Shown: in pieces, positions 45,978 through 55,860 of the stretch
Position numbering within the stretch: position 1 is the stretch's first letter
Layout of the letters: each line of letters opens with the position of its first letter
Source: Chryseotalea sanaruensis
GTDB taxonomy: Bacteria > Bacteroidota > Bacteroidia > Cytophagales > Cyclobacteriaceae
Direction: 5' to 3'
Assembly: GCF_003990915.1 (NCBI RefSeq)
Contig: NZ_BHXQ01000002.1
Span: 124,001-188,000, forward strand
DNA length: 64,000 nucleotides
Translations under genes and position numbers: made by a program
The notes under the pieces: generated by a model
Databases searched by the model: none
The model's input: only the letters and a program-made list of their open reading frames with translations
What the model was told of the DNA's origin: nothing

Positions 45978-46019
45978 GGTTTTTTGAAATTTGAAATATT
46001 GAATCTGAAATAATTCTTA

Positions 46020-48065
46020 ATGAGTAGAATAATTTTTGAATCCTCACCTTTGTATTTAGTGCTGTGCCTGCTACTTGCGCTGGGTGCTGCTTATCTTCTG
46101 TATAAAATAAAATATCCCTGGAGCAAAAGAATCAATCAAGTGCTTTTTGTAACCAGAACTCTATTAATTTTTCTGCTGGCACTACTTTTATTAGAACCCA
46201 TTCTAAAACAAGTCAATAATTTCTTTATCAAACCTGTTATTGTTGTATTGCAAGACGATAGCGGTTCGGTAAACGAAGTAACAGACTCCATAAAACAACA
46301 AGCGATAACGCAACAGCTAGGTAAATTACAACGTGATCTTCAAGAACAAGATTACACAGTTGAGTTTCGTACACTACAAGATCCTAACGGAACCTCCGAT
46401 TTTACATCGGCCATTAAAAAAGTCAGCAACGACTACGAAGGACAAAAAGTGGCCGGCTTAGTATTTATCTCAGACGGTATTTACAATGCAGGTATTTCAC
46501 CTTTGTACTCAACCTTCAATTTTCCCGTGCACACAATCGGAGTGGGCGATACAAGCAAACGCATAGATCTTTTTATTAAAAATACTGTCTTTAATAAAAT
46601 TGCCTATCAGGGTAATCGTTTTCCGGTAAGAATAGAGTTGAGCGCAAAAGGATTTTTAGCTAAAATTGTTGATGTCTCTTTGTTGAACAAAGGCAAACTA
46701 CTTGAAAAGAAAGCTGTCAACATTACCAATGAAGCACTGACCCGTGTGGAGTTTTTACCGCTCGCGGCAGATCAGGGGTTACAGCGTTACGAAATTGTAA
46801 TTACCCCACAAGCTGAAGAGTGGAATACAACCAATAATAGAACTACGGTTTTTGTGGAAGTTGTATCCGGTAAAAAGAAAATACTGGCTTTAGCTTCTGC
46901 GCCACATCCAGACATTAAAGCCCTGAGAGCCGTAGTAGAGCAAAATGAAAATTATGAGTTTGATCTACACATACCGGGAACCACCCAAAATGATTTCGGT
47001 AAGTTGAGTAAAGAGGCAGATTTAATTATGCTCTTTCAGGTACCGGATCTTAAAGGGCGAACAAGACAATTATTGCAACAGGCACAAGCTACAAAAGCCT
47101 CTTTGTTTTTTGTGTTAGGCGAACAAACCAATTGGCAGGAATTGAATAAAGATGGAATTGTAAAAATTGAAGGAGGCATACGTCAATTCGATGATGTAGT
47201 GCCTGCTTTTAATACTGACTTTTCAGTGTTTACTGCAGAAACAAATCTTGCAGGTGTTTTCCAATCTTTTCCACCAGCCTCGGTGCCATTTGTAAAAATG
47301 CAAATTCCTCCATCAGCTACTCCGTTACTTTTTCAAAAAGTAGGAAGCTTGGTAACAGACAAACCACTTTTATACCTTGATCAGTTAGAAGAAAGAAAAG
47401 TGGCCTTTATGCTGGGTGAAGGTTTGTGGCGTTGGAGATTACAGGAATTTAGTAGAAATGAAAATACAGAAAGCTTTGACGAATTGTTTGGTAAGCTGAT
47501 TCAATACTTATCCACCACCGATGATCGAAGGAAATTCAGAAGCTACCCAATAAAACAAGAGTTTCTGGATACAGAATCTGTTCAATTCGAAACACAGGTG
47601 TATAACGATATTTTCGAACCAGTTTATGGCAAAACTATTGAGATAGAACTAACCAGCGAGACAGGACAACGTAATACATACCGATATACAACCAACGAAG
47701 GAAACACACGCTACACCATTGGCGGTTTGTCGGAAGGTGTATACCGATACAAGGCTTCTACTACACTGAAAGAGAAAGAGGAAGTGAGAGGAGAATTTTT
47801 GGTAAGTCGCCAGCAAATCGAACTGCAAAACCTTACTGCCGATTTTGATTTACTAAGAAAACTTTCTGTGCAAACGGGAGGATTATTTGTAAGCGCTGAG
47901 AACATCGAAACATTAAACACATCGCTTACACAGCAAAAAGCCACTGCTTTAATCCAATCAGAAGAAAAGTATGATAACCTGATTAACTTAAAGTGGACAT
48001 TCTTTTTACTCTTAGTCCTCGTAAGTAGCGAATGGTTTCTGCGTAAGTATTATGGTTCATACTAA
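46020..48065 (+). CDS. Membrane-anchored VWA-domain protein
   Basis: 681 residues: two N-terminal helices (about 8-28 and 38-60), a periplasmic von Willebrand A-like domain whose MIDAS motif is DDSGS (residues about 79-83, in VIVVLQDDSGSVNEV), with the later VAGLVFISDGIYNAG, beta-rich domains, and a C-terminal helix (about 657-674). The layout resembles large BatA/VWA proteins of Cytophagales that bind metal-dependent partners in the periplasm. Third gene of the DUF3667-rarA operon, although function links between the three are not known. Confidence 0.85.
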   Translation: MSRIIFESSPLYLVLCLLLALGAAYLLYKIKYPWSKRINQVLFVTRTLLIFLLALLLLEPILKQVNNFFIKPVIVVLQDDSGSVNEVTDSIKQQAITQQLGKLQRDLQEQDYTVEFRTLQDPNGTSDFTSAIKKVSNDYEGQKVAGLVFISDGIYNAGISPLYSTFNFPVHTIGVGDTSKRIDLFIKNTVFNKIAYQGNRFPVRIELSAKGFLAKIVDVSLLNKGKLLEKKAVNITNEALTRVEFLPLAADQGLQRYEIVITPQAEEWNTTNNRTTVFVEVVSGKKKILALASAPHPDIKALRAVVEQNENYEFDLHIPGTTQNDFGKLSKEADLIMLFQVPDLKGRTRQLLQQAQATKASLFFVLGEQTNWQELNKDGIVKIEGGIRQFDDVVPAFNTDFSVFTAETNLAGVFQSFPPASVPFVKMQIPPSATPLLFQKVGSLVTDKPLLYLDQLEERKVAFMLGEGLWRWRLQEFSRNENTESFDELFGKLIQYLSTTDDRRKFRSYPIKQEFLDTESVQFETQVYNDIFEPVYGKTIEIELTSETGQRNTYRYTTNEGNTRYTIGGLSEGVYRYKASTTLKEKEEVRGEFLVSRQQIELQNLTADFDLLRKLSVQTGGLFVSAENIETLNTSLTQQKATALIQSEEKYDNLINLKWTFFLLLVLVSSEWFLRKYYGSY

Positions 48066-48068
48066 ATC

Positions 48069-48240
48069 CTATCTCAAAATAAGAGGACTCGTCATTGCTT
48101 CTCCCAATAAAATCGGGAGAAGCAATCCAGCTGGCTGCTTTAAATTCTCCTAAATAGATTGCTTCTTCACCCAGCACACGTTCAACGCTTCGTTCATCGC
48201 AATGACGCGATTATTTTGTTTCTAAGTATTTTTGAGATGG
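48069..48240. repeat. Large palindromic repeat element (CGTCATTGC type)
   Basis: About 172 bp bounded by TATCTCAAAATA and TATTTTTGAGAT. Inside are CGTCATTGC (48090-48098) and GCAATGACG (48199-48207) as inverted repeats, and a perfect 12-bp hairpin (ATTGCTTCTCCC/GGGAGAAGCAAT, 9-base loop, 48094-48126). It lies between convergent VWA and DoxX genes and has no coding content. It looks like a dispersed repeat unit, but only one copy is in the window. Confidence 0.65.
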
Positions 48241-48243
48241 CTT

Positions 48244-48882
48244 CTAGCTAGCCAATTTTCTTTTGTGTTTTAGCATTACCCAAATAAAAGCAATAATACC
48301 TGTTGCCAACATAGACACAACCCAGGTTATTGCATAAGTGCCCCCCGAGAGTTGAAAGGCAACAGTAAAAAAAACGAAAAGCATACCGGCAGCTATCCAT
48401 ACAGGATCATTCATTAGTCTATCTTCCGGTTCATTACGCAAGTCCAAATAAATGGTGTGATCCTTTTTAAATAGAATGATCCATTTTTTATAATCCCAGA
48501 ACACCAGAAAGATTGTGCCCAACAGCATTAAAGTGGTGATGACAGGCGTGCCTGAGCCGAAATCTACTGAATGAGTAATGAGACAGACATTAGTGATAAC
48601 TGGAAGAAAGACGAGCGCTCCAATAGTCGAAAAACGCTGCGACATCAGCAAGGCTCCGGATATAAACTGCGCCCAGCCAAGGAAATTCCAGTAAAAACCG
48701 CTTTGATACATGGCTTCAAAAAAATAACCTACAGGTTCCGTGGGCGGAATCAGGGTAAAACGCTCACCCTTAATTTTAATTATAGAAGCGAATACAAAGG
48801 CAAAACCAGTCAGGTAGCGCAGGTAAATAACAAATAATCTTACCAGGAATTGCTTTTTCAGCCAATCGATGATCGTAATCAT
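48244..48882 (-). CDS. DoxX-like membrane protein
   Basis: 212 residues with five or six helices. The DoxX-type core lies in residues 20-130: YLTGFAFVFASIIKIKGERF, then GWAQFISGALLMSQRFSTIGAL and a third helix. A charged loop (KKDHTIYLDLRNEPEDRLMND) precedes two C-terminal helices. DoxX proteins relate to quinone or redox membrane functions, mostly uncharacterised. It converges with the VWA gene across a palindromic repeat and diverges from uvrA. Confidence 0.8.
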   Translation of the reverse strand: MITIIDWLKKQFLVRLFVIYLRYLTGFAFVFASIIKIKGERFTLIPPTEPVGYFFEAMYQSGFYWNFLGWAQFISGALLMSQRFSTIGALVFLPVITNVCLITHSVDFGSGTPVITTLMLLGTIFLVFWDYKKWIILFKKDHTIYLDLRNEPEDRLMNDPVWIAAGMLFVFFTVAFQLSGGTYAITWVVSMLATGIIAFIWVMLKHKRKLAS

Positions 48883-48981
48883 ATTAGCTAAGTCGTTATT
48901 GTCAGGTTTTTGTTACAATTTTGATTTGTTCTGAAACAATCAGCCGCTCATTTTTGTATTCTTTCTTTAACTCTTTAATTA

Positions 48982-51831
48982 ATGGCCAAAGCCACTTCTG
49001 TACTAAAAAAGACCGATGCCACAGGTCACGATAATATTGAGGTAATCGGAGCACGCGAGCACAACCTTAAGAACATTTCTGTATCCTTTCCACGCAACAA
49101 ATTGGTTGTTATTACCGGTATCAGCGGCAGCGGAAAGTCATCTTTGGCATTTGATACCATCTATGCAGAAGGTCAAAGAAGATACATGGAGAGTTTTTCG
49201 GCTTACGCCAGAAGCTTTTTGGGTAATTTGGAAAGACCTGATGTTGATAAAATTAACGGACTCAGCCCCGTAATTTCCATTGAACAGAAAACAACATCAC
49301 GCAACCCACGCTCTACTGTAGGCACCGTTACCGAAATCTATGACTTCATGCGTCTGCTTTATGCAAGAGCTGGTGAAGCATTTTCATATTTATCAGGTGA
49401 AAGAATGGTGCGCCAATCAGAAGATCAGATTGTGGATGCATTACTTCAAAATTTTAAAGGAAAGAAACTTACCCTGCTGGCACCAATTGTAAAAGGCCGC
49501 AAAGGACATTACCGCGAACTATTTGTGCAAATACGCAAACAAGGCTATACTAAAGTGCGTGTAGATGGTGAAGTGCAGGAAATTGCTGCGAAAATGCAGG
49601 TAGACCGTTTTAAAATTCACGACATTGAAGTAGTTATTGATCGCATTGTTGCAGATGCCAAAGACAGGGTGCGCATTGCGCAGTCGGTAAACAAAGCGTT
49701 GAAAGAAGGCAAGGGTGTAATCATGGCACTGGAAGAAAATGGAAAACTTCATCACTTCTCTAAATTTCTGATGGACCCAACTACAGGTTTATCATACGAT
49801 GAACCTGCTCCTAACACTTTTTCATTTAACTCGCCTTATGGTGCTTGCCCTGTGTGTAATGGACTCGGGCAAATTGAAGAGATTACCGAAGAGTCAGTAA
49901 TTCCTGATAAGACATTAAGTATTAGTCGGGGTGGCATTTTGCCATTGGGTGAGTATCGCGATATATGGATATTTAAAAAGATTGAAGCCATACTCAAACG
50001 TTATAAGCTAACCCTAAGCACACCATTAAACAAAGTACCCAAAGAGGCAATCAAAACCTTATTGTATGGTGATGATGAACCAGTAGCTGTGGCTTCAGTT
50101 AAATACCCTGGCACAGAATGGAACACTAAGTTTGAAGGGATTATTAATTTTTTAGAAAAGCAAAAAGAAGAAGGCTCTGAAAGTATTCGCAAATGGCTGG
50201 AAGATTTCATGATTGTAAGAACATGCCCGGAATGTAATGGAGCACGCTTAAAGAAGGAATCACTTCATTTCAAAATTGCAGATAAAAATATTTCAGAACT
50301 TTCGCATCTCGATATTCAGCAACTCCATAAATGGTTTGATAAGCTTGAAAACAGACTTAACGCCAAACAGAATGTAATTGCAACGGAAGTACTAAAAGAA
50401 ATTCGTAAGCGTATTGGATTTTTATTGGATGTTGGTTTGGATTATCTAAGCCTAGACAGACCACTGAAAACTTTGAGTGGTGGCGAAGCGCAACGCATTC
50501 GCCTTGCCACACAAATTGGCACACAGTTAGTTGGTGTATTATATATTCTTGATGAACCAAGTATTGGTTTACACGCGCGCGACAATGTAAAACTGATTAA
50601 AGCCTTAAAAGATTTACGCGATTTAGGAAACTCAGTTGTTGTAGTGGAGCATGACAAAGACATGATGTTAGAGAGCGATTACGTTATTGACATCGGTCCT
50701 GGTGCAGGCAGACATGGCGGCCAGGTGGTTTCAGAGGGTGATCCAAAAACTTTTTTAAAGAACAACAGCACAACCGCCAAATACTTGTCGGGTAAGCTGG
50801 GAATAAATGTTAAGAAAGAAAAACGTAAAGGCTCTGGTAAAAAACTTTCCATTACGGGCGCACAAGGTAATAACTTAAAAAATGTTGACTTACATGTGCC
50901 GCTGGGTACTTTCACCTGTATCACAGGTGTGTCAGGTAGTGGTAAGTCAACACTTATTCACGAAACACTTTTTCCTATTCTCAACAAACATTTTTATCAT
51001 TCCCGAACGGAGCCCAAGCCTTACAAAAAAGTTGATGGCTTAGACGAGTTAGATAAAGTTATTGAAGTAGATCAGTCACCGATTGGTCGCACACCAAGAT
51101 CAAATCCTGCTACGTATACAGGTGTATTTTCCGATATCCGTGATTTATTCTCACAATTGCAGGAGTCGAAAATACGTGGCTACAAACCAGGACGTTTTTC
51201 ATTTAATGTAAAAGGTGGTCGCTGCGAAACATGTGAAGGAGCAGGGTTACGTCTCATTGAAATGGAATTTTTACCGGATGTATATGTGCATTGTGAAACA
51301 TGCAAAGGCAAACGCTATAACAGGGAAACACTTGAAGTAAGATTTAAAGGTAAATCAATTTCAGATGTGTTGGATATGACGGTAGAAGAAGCAGTAAACT
51401 TCTTTGAAAACCAACCGAAAATTTTACGAAAAATCGAAACACTGAATGAAGTTGGCTTGGGCTACATTTCACTAGGCCAGCACGCTACTACACTTTCAGG
51501 TGGAGAGGCACAGCGTGTTAAGTTGGCTACAGAATTATCGAAGCGCGATACCGGAAAAACATTTTATATACTAGACGAACCCACAACGGGTTTACATTTC
51601 CAGGATATCTCTCATTTGCTGGATGTTTTGCAAAAACTAGTCGATAAAGGAAATACCGTGCTAGTAATTGAGCACAACATGGATGTGATCAAATCAGCAG
51701 ATTATGTTGTCGATCTAGGACCTGAAGGCGGTGGCAAGGGCGGACAGATTATTGCGCAAGGTACACCTGAGCAAGTGGCGAAAAATACAACTAGCTATAC
51801 TGGTAAGTTTTTAAAAATTGAACTTCAGTAA
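48982..51831 (+). CDS. uvrA: Excinuclease ABC subunit A
   Basis: 949 residues, full length. Two ABC ATPase halves: Walker [21 protein letters not shown] and [16 protein letters not shown] signatures [16 protein letters not shown] and [16 protein letters not shown]; zinc modules [18 protein letters not shown] and [18 protein letters not shown]. It is the damage-recognition subunit of nucleotide excision repair with UvrB and UvrC, neither of which is in the window. Its 3' end overlaps the convergent lipoprotein gene by seven bases. Confidence 0.98.
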   Translation: MAKATSVLKKTDATGHDNIEVIGAREHNLKNISVSFPRNKLVVITGISGSGKSSLAFDTIYAEGQRRYMESFSAYARSFLGNLERPDVDKINGLSPVISIEQKTTSRNPRSTVGTVTEIYDFMRLLYARAGEAFSYLSGERMVRQSEDQIVDALLQNFKGKKLTLLAPIVKGRKGHYRELFVQIRKQGYTKVRVDGEVQEIAAKMQVDRFKIHDIEVVIDRIVADAKDRVRIAQSVNKALKEGKGVIMALEENGKLHHFSKFLMDPTTGLSYDEPAPNTFSFNSPYGACPVCNGLGQIEEITEESVIPDKTLSISRGGILPLGEYRDIWIFKKIEAILKRYKLTLSTPLNKVPKEAIKTLLYGDDEPVAVASVKYPGTEWNTKFEGIINFLEKQKEEGSESIRKWLEDFMIVRTCPECNGARLKKESLHFKIADKNISELSHLDIQQLHKWFDKLENRLNAKQNVIATEVLKEIRKRIGFLLDVGLDYLSLDRPLKTLSGGEAQRIRLATQIGTQLVGVLYILDEPSIGLHARDNVKLIKALKDLRDLGNSVVVVEHDKDMMLESDYVIDIGPGAGRHGGQVVSEGDPKTFLKNNSTTAKYLSGKLGINVKKEKRKGSGKKLSITGAQGNNLKNVDLHVPLGTFTCITGVSGSGKSTLIHETLFPILNKHFYHSRTEPKPYKKVDGLDELDKVIEVDQSPIGRTPRSNPATYTGVFSDIRDLFSQLQESKIRGYKPGRFSFNVKGGRCETCEGAGLRLIEMEFLPDVYVHCETCKGKRYNRETLEVRFKGKSISDVLDMTVEEAVNFFENQPKILRKIETLNEVGLGYISLGQHATTLSGGEAQRVKLATELSKRDTGKTFYILDEPTTGLHFQDISHLLDVLQKLVDKGNTVLVIEHNMDVIKSADYVVDLGPEGGGKGGQIIAQGTPEQVAKNTTSYTGKFLKIELQ

Positions 51832-52361
51832 ATTTTTGTAAGGTTAACACCATTTTTTTCTACGAATAATTTCTTTCCCTCGTAGGGATCAAAGGTGTAA
51901 CTATTCGTTTTGGACTCAAGACTTCCTCCATATTTAAGTTCGTACGAATCATTAACATACGCTATAAAAATAACACTTTCGTTTGGGGGAAGCTGAATAT
52001 TCATCACAGAACAATTATACTCATTGTCCAGAGGCCTGTCGTTAAGAACATCTGCATAGAGTGTCTCACCAGTTTTATTAATAATAATAATACTTCTAAA
52101 GAATTTTGGCATGTAGGTATAAGTGTCCAGTTGTCGTGGATGGTTGAAAGAGTTTCCCACTCCATCAATCATACTAACACCAATGGAAGCCTGTGTATAG
52201 TTACTCCGCATTGCTTGCATTTTTTGCTGGGCAACTCTGCTATTAAAATCAAAAATGTACCGATACCGTTCGTCACCCAAACTTGTGAGTGCAATTTTGC
52301 GTGGAGAGCTGCAAGAATAAAAGCAAAGCGCTAAAATGAATAAGACTGAAACTTTTTTCAT
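51825..52361 (-). CDS. Lipoprotein, unknown function
   Basis: 178 residues with lipobox FYSC (Cys17). The body is beta-rich: FRSIIIINKTGETLYADVLNDRPLD, PPNESVIFIAYVNDSYELKYGG. I do not recognise the family. It overlaps the uvrA 3' end by seven bases tail to tail and follows the broken DUF559 gene at its 5' side. First gene of the accessory stretch. Confidence 0.72.
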   Translation of the reverse strand: MKKVSVLFILALCFYSCSSPRKIALTSLGDERYRYIFDFNSRVAQQKMQAMRSNYTQASIGVSMIDGVGNSFNHPRQLDTYTYMPKFFRSIIIINKTGETLYADVLNDRPLDNEYNCSVMNIQLPPNESVIFIAYVNDSYELKYGGSLESKTNSYTFDPYEGKKLFVEKNGVNLTKIY

Positions 52362-52990
52362 AATAAAGTATTAACAAATATTTTGCCAAGTTTGTTTACA
52401 ATCACTTGATAATCATGTGTACAATGGTTAAAAATTAAAATAAATGATTTCGGCCTTATCTGCAAAGCTAATTTTATACTACGCTGATTCATTCTGTGAA
52501 GTTCGCAGCACTGTCCCCCCGCCAGAGAGGCGGGGATAGGGGGTGGTGATTGCCGTTTTAGTTTCCGCACTCTTCTTTTCTTAATAGGCTCTGTAGCATT
52601 TCGTTCTATTTCTTCAATAGTCTTCTCAATCGATTCATTAACTCAATTTATTTTCTTTAACACATCTTCATCAGTAAATCGAAGCACATGAAATCCTGCA
52701 GCTGTTAACTGTTCATCTTTTAGTCGATCTTTTTTAATTGTTTCTTCCCATGTGTGGGTAATACCATCAACTTCTATTACCATCATTAATTCTTTGCACA
52801 TAAAGTCTTCAATAAAATTTAGCACCAGTCTTTGTCTTCTGAAACCTTTTCGTTTACCTGTGCGCAAAGCATACTTCCTTAAACAAGGTTCCGCCTTGGT
52901 CATGGTTTTTCTTAATTGATTGGCAAAGGGTTGCAGTTTAGGATTGTAAGCGTAAAAGTTTCTATTGTTTGCTTCTATACTGTTTTCCAC
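52358..52990 (-). pseudogene. DUF559 endonuclease gene, disrupted by a stop codon
   Basis: Closely related to the intact copy at 58935-59441. A TGA at 52643-52645 replaces the Trp codon TGG of that copy, truncating the protein at 115 residues after VLKKIN. Beyond it the frame stays open and matches ESIE-TI-EIERNAT-PIKKRR to the end at 52358. A six-base deletion also removed Tyr-Gly from KGYGFRRQR. The catalytic Asp (EDFMC) and IEVDG motif remain. The truncated N-terminal nuclease domain could still fold, but the C-terminal part is lost. The left terminal repeat of the surrounding element begins at 52509. Confidence 0.85.
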
Positions 52991-53004
52991 ACCTAGCCTC
53001 TGTG
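52509..53004 (-). mobile_element. Decayed TIR element carrying the broken DUF559 gene
   Basis: The left end (CACTGTCCCCCCGCC, then GGCGGGGATAGGGGGTGG) is clear. The right end (CTCTGTGTACATC, near 53004) is strongly degraded but aligns with the AACAGTGTACCCATC end of the intact element at 59475. Confidence 0.6.
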
Positions 53005-53052
53005 TACATCTTAAATATCGGTTATGTAGTCCTTCATCTTAACGCTATCTTT

Positions 53053-53318
53053 TTATAATCTACTAAAAGACATATACCAATTCCACTCCCATGTTTTTCC
53101 CATGTCTTCCGTAAATGCCTGACTCCAGATTGGATTTTCTCTGTTTCGAACATCCCAACGAAAAACCACTACAATATTTTTGGAGTTAAATGTGTCTTTA
53201 GTAAAAAAGTGAGCCACATTATTTTCAAATGAACCTACAACAGCAGGCTGGAGCACGCCTTCATTAGAATCAGCCCAATAAATACTCCACAACTTTGTTT
53301 TAGGATTAAAAAGTCACC
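53053..53318 (-). pseudogene. C-terminal fragment of a DUF1579-like secreted beta-barrel protein
   Basis: The frame reads NPKTKLWSIYWADSNEG, GVLQPAVVGSFENNV, WSQAFTEDMGKTWEWNW and ends MSFSRL. This is the C-terminal part of a family I know from many bacteria as roughly 160-200 residue proteins with YWADS...GKTWETNW motifs. There is no start or N-terminal part; it is fused directly behind a TauE fragment, so it is a remnant. No intact copy is in the window. Confidence 0.7.
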
Positions 53319-53565
53319 TTCCCATATAAGGTCTGGTATAGCAGGTACTATCCATTTACGCGTTGTAAATATGCTGGCGATACTTTGGTACTGCGCCAAC
53401 AAGAGAAGTAACACCAACAATAAACAACGAGTAGGCTGAAGCCAAAACAGGTTCCACATTAAAGAGATAAACTAAAATTGGTATGGATAGAATAGAACCA
53501 CCCCCACCCAGAAGCCCTAATACTACACCTACAAAAACAAAAGCGAGATAACCTGCCAGTTCCAT
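53319..53565 (-). pseudogene. Decayed TauE/SafE gene (duplicate of 5681-6466)
   Basis: The first 62 residues align closely with the intact permease (MELAGYLA start, VVLGLLGGGGSILSIP). A 53-base deletion then joins two copies of CAGCA that are present at 5870 and 5923 in the intact gene, shifting the frame. After it IASIFTTRKWIVPAIPDLIW matches again before the sequence switches to the DUF1579 fragment. Everything after about residue 95 is lost. Confidence 0.88.
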
Positions 53566-53695
53566 GGCTCAAAGAGAATGCTTTTTTACTGAGAAATGAA
53601 ATTAAGCTAGTTGAGGGGTAGAGAATAGAAGTTCGAGGTTAGATGCTGGAGGTTGGAAGATAGAATTTAGAATATATAAATGTAAGACAGGGTTA

Positions 53696-53929
53696 TTAAA
53701 CTTTGATTTTTAGCAGCTGTCGAATGCTGACTAAATGCGCAAGCAATACCATGGGCAGCACGAAGCCGGGTAACCAGGCAAATGGAAAATACAACACACC
53801 TACATTGGGCTGTTCAAAAGCCAATTGCTGACAAGGAAAAGGTGCACTCAGCACAGCTGTAATCATGATATTAGCCAGCAGGGCAAGGCATAAGAAATTC
53901 CAGCCAAGTAAAATTCCTCTCGATAACAT
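53696..53929 (-). pseudogene. C-terminal fragment of the 4791-5468 membrane-protein gene
   Basis: 77 codons aligning with the last 77 residues of the intact protein (GWNFLCLALL, FEQPNVGVLYFPF, VSIRQLLK). The N-terminal two thirds are missing. The spacer between this fragment and the TauE fragment keeps recognisable parts of the 5469-5680 spacer, so the whole block was duplicated. Confidence 0.85.
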
Positions 53930-53961
53930 ATACTGGCATGGATTGAACGTCTCATATTATT

Positions 53962-54387
53962 TTACTTAAATTCTTCACAATTTATCAATGCCCTATCATC
54001 CTGAACTAGAAAAAAGTTAATGTTAAGAGAATCACCTCTTTGTAGCTTAAAGAACTCAGTTTCAATTGATTTTTGACCAATCGATACACAAGTTAAGAAG
54101 GTCGTTTCACTTCCAGCCTTTCCTTTAATCTGATAATAACCGGTAGAATCAGGTAAAACGGATACACAAGCAATATTTATGTTTGCAATCGGAATTGAAT
54201 TAAAAGAGTCATACTGTTTAACATACCCATAAATTATTGCGCTATCACCTTCAAGCAACTCGTTGCTTGTATACTTGTTAATAGTATAACCACCTTTATT
54301 ATTCGTTGGTTTTAATTTAGTGTCCCTTTGAATTGTGCAGGATATTGCAAAAACAAATACGATCATGAATAAAATAAATTCTTTCAT
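53962..54387 (-). CDS. Lipoprotein with carboxypeptidase-regulatory-like domain
   Basis: 141 residues. Lipobox AISC (Cys17). The body contains IIYGYVKQYDSFNSIPIANINI and DSTGYYQIKGKAG, the shape of a CarboxypepD_reg-like beta-sandwich. Final stretch FFLVQDDRALINCEEF. Expected to be an outer-membrane or periplasmic lipoprotein. Last of four minus-strand secreted-protein genes. Confidence 0.7.
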   Translation of the reverse strand: MKEFILFMIVFVFAISCTIQRDTKLKPTNNKGGYTINKYTSNELLEGDSAIIYGYVKQYDSFNSIPIANINIACVSVLPDSTGYYQIKGKAGSETTFLTCVSIGQKSIETEFFKLQRGDSLNINFFLVQDDRALINCEEFK

Positions 54388-54525
54388 ACAAATTGAGCTT
54401 CAACACGCTGTCTTTTTCCACTCTCTGCGAATCTTTACTGGTCACCTGATATTCACAGTAAAGTCATATAGGCCATGCTAAGCTACTATGTATAGTTTAG
54501 GAAATTTCAAATACCCTAACTTTAA

Positions 54526-55076
54526 TTAATCATTCATGTACAAGCTCATCGAACCAAGTATGATAACTTCGCTATTACCATTAACTAGTAACTCGTTAAA
54601 AACTTCCCAGCATTGTGATCCGGTAAGTTTGGATGTTGAACATTTATCACGAGAAATATAAACAGGAAAAATCAGATTAAGATTTTCAGTATTAGAATAA
54701 TTAACCTCACTTAGAATCTTTGACCAACTTATCCTGTTTTGTTTAATCTTTTTTGCAATAATTTCTCTCAACTGATCGTCAACCGATTTTGAAAAGATTA
54801 TTGTGTCACATTCAAATGATTTTGTGTTTATGACAAACTTAATCGAAAAAAAGTTAGGTCGCAGTTAAGTTTCTTTTTATCGGCTTCTCTGATAAACAAT
54901 CTTATCTCTTTTTTAATCGGATCTGCCAACTCATAGGCAATTAAATCAACAGCTTCACCTGACCATTGCGCTTTGCTTTGCAAAGGCATTAGCGTAAATA
55001 AAAGTAGTAAAAGACTATTGACAAATCGTTCCTTTGTTACCATTTGCATGATCATTATTGGTTTGTATGATTTCAT
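54526..55076 (-). pseudogene. Secreted protein gene split by a homopolymer frameshift
   Basis: The first part (55076 to about 54845) encodes a signal peptide (MVTKERFVNSLLLLLFTLMP, ending SKAQW) and continues IKKEIRLFIREADKKKLNCDLTF. A run of seven T (minus strand, complement of 54846-54852) then shifts the frame. Adding one T would continue as FSIKFVINTKSFECDTIIFSK into IIAKKIKQNRISWSKIL and end at 54526. So one gene of about 183 codons is broken by a single-base slip, or it undergoes slippage, or this is a sequencing error. Family not recognised. Confidence 0.75.
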
Positions 55077-55179
55077 TTGCTTTAGTTGGATTTGTGTTAA
55101 CGACCTTAACTTAGTGAAAGCCCATTAAGCGTACTGGTTAAACAAATCAGAGGAACGATATTATCAAAGCATTTAAATA

Positions 55180-55860
55180 CTACTTACCTAGATTTAGAAT
55201 TTCACTGCTATCTAAGTTTTTAAGGGAAAACCTCCCCTTTCTTGAGCGCATAATCAAATACTTCTCGCATCCAGTTTGCGTGCTTCTTTTGTAACCCTTC
55301 GTGGTTAATTTTATGGTTACAATACTTTCATATCCGGCATAGTCAACTAATTTAAAATTTTCTTCATCACTAAGCCAAGAGCATAGTATATTATCAACAT
55401 CTGTAAGTGGTGAAAGATTAATATCCACCACCCCACGCTGATCAGTAACCAGCCCTTTCAAAATTTCATTATCTTGATTACGAAGCAAAACATTAACTCC
55501 TGGCATGAAGTGTCCAATTTCATTAACAATATTTAACCTTATTTTAGTACTAAAAGTAGGGGCATTTAACAAGTCTAAATATTTAACTTTTTTCAATGTT
55601 ACAATTCGGTCATCTTCAATTTTATTCACATGAAATAGCAAAAGAGTATCTCTAATTATTAAGTAATATCCAGTGCTCAGGGTAATAAGGCCGAAGTCAC
55701 CTGAGTACTTAGCTGTAAATTTGTTCTGATATAAATCAATCTCCTTACAACTACTTCCAGATGGGTCACAATAAAAATATTTACCATCAATTTTCTGGCT
55801 AAATGTTTTTAAGCTTATTATCACAAGGGAAAAACATAAAATATACTTAACAGCCTGCAT
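55180..55860 (-). CDS. Secreted protein with carboxypeptidase-regulatory-like region
   Basis: 226 residues from the ATG at 55860, which gives a signal peptide (MQAVKYILCFSLVIISLKTF). An upstream in-frame start at 55920 would put 20 non-signal residues in front. KYFYCDPSGSSCKEIDLY follows, then a beta-rich body. Residues about 115-165 (NEIGHFMPGVNVLLRNQDNEI, GLVTDQRGVVDINLS) look like a CarboxypepD_reg-type domain. The start overlaps the end of the metalloprotease-like lipoprotein gene by 14 bases, so the pair is coupled. Confidence 0.75.
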   Translation of the reverse strand: MQAVKYILCFSLVIISLKTFSQKIDGKYFYCDPSGSSCKEIDLYQNKFTAKYSGDFGLITLSTGYYLIIRDTLLLFHVNKIEDDRIVTLKKVKYLDLLNAPTFSTKIRLNIVNEIGHFMPGVNVLLRNQDNEILKGLVTDQRGVVDINLSPLTDVDNILCSWLSDEENFKLVDYAGYESIVTIKLTTKGYKRSTQTGCEKYLIMRSRKGRFSLKNLDSSEILNLGK

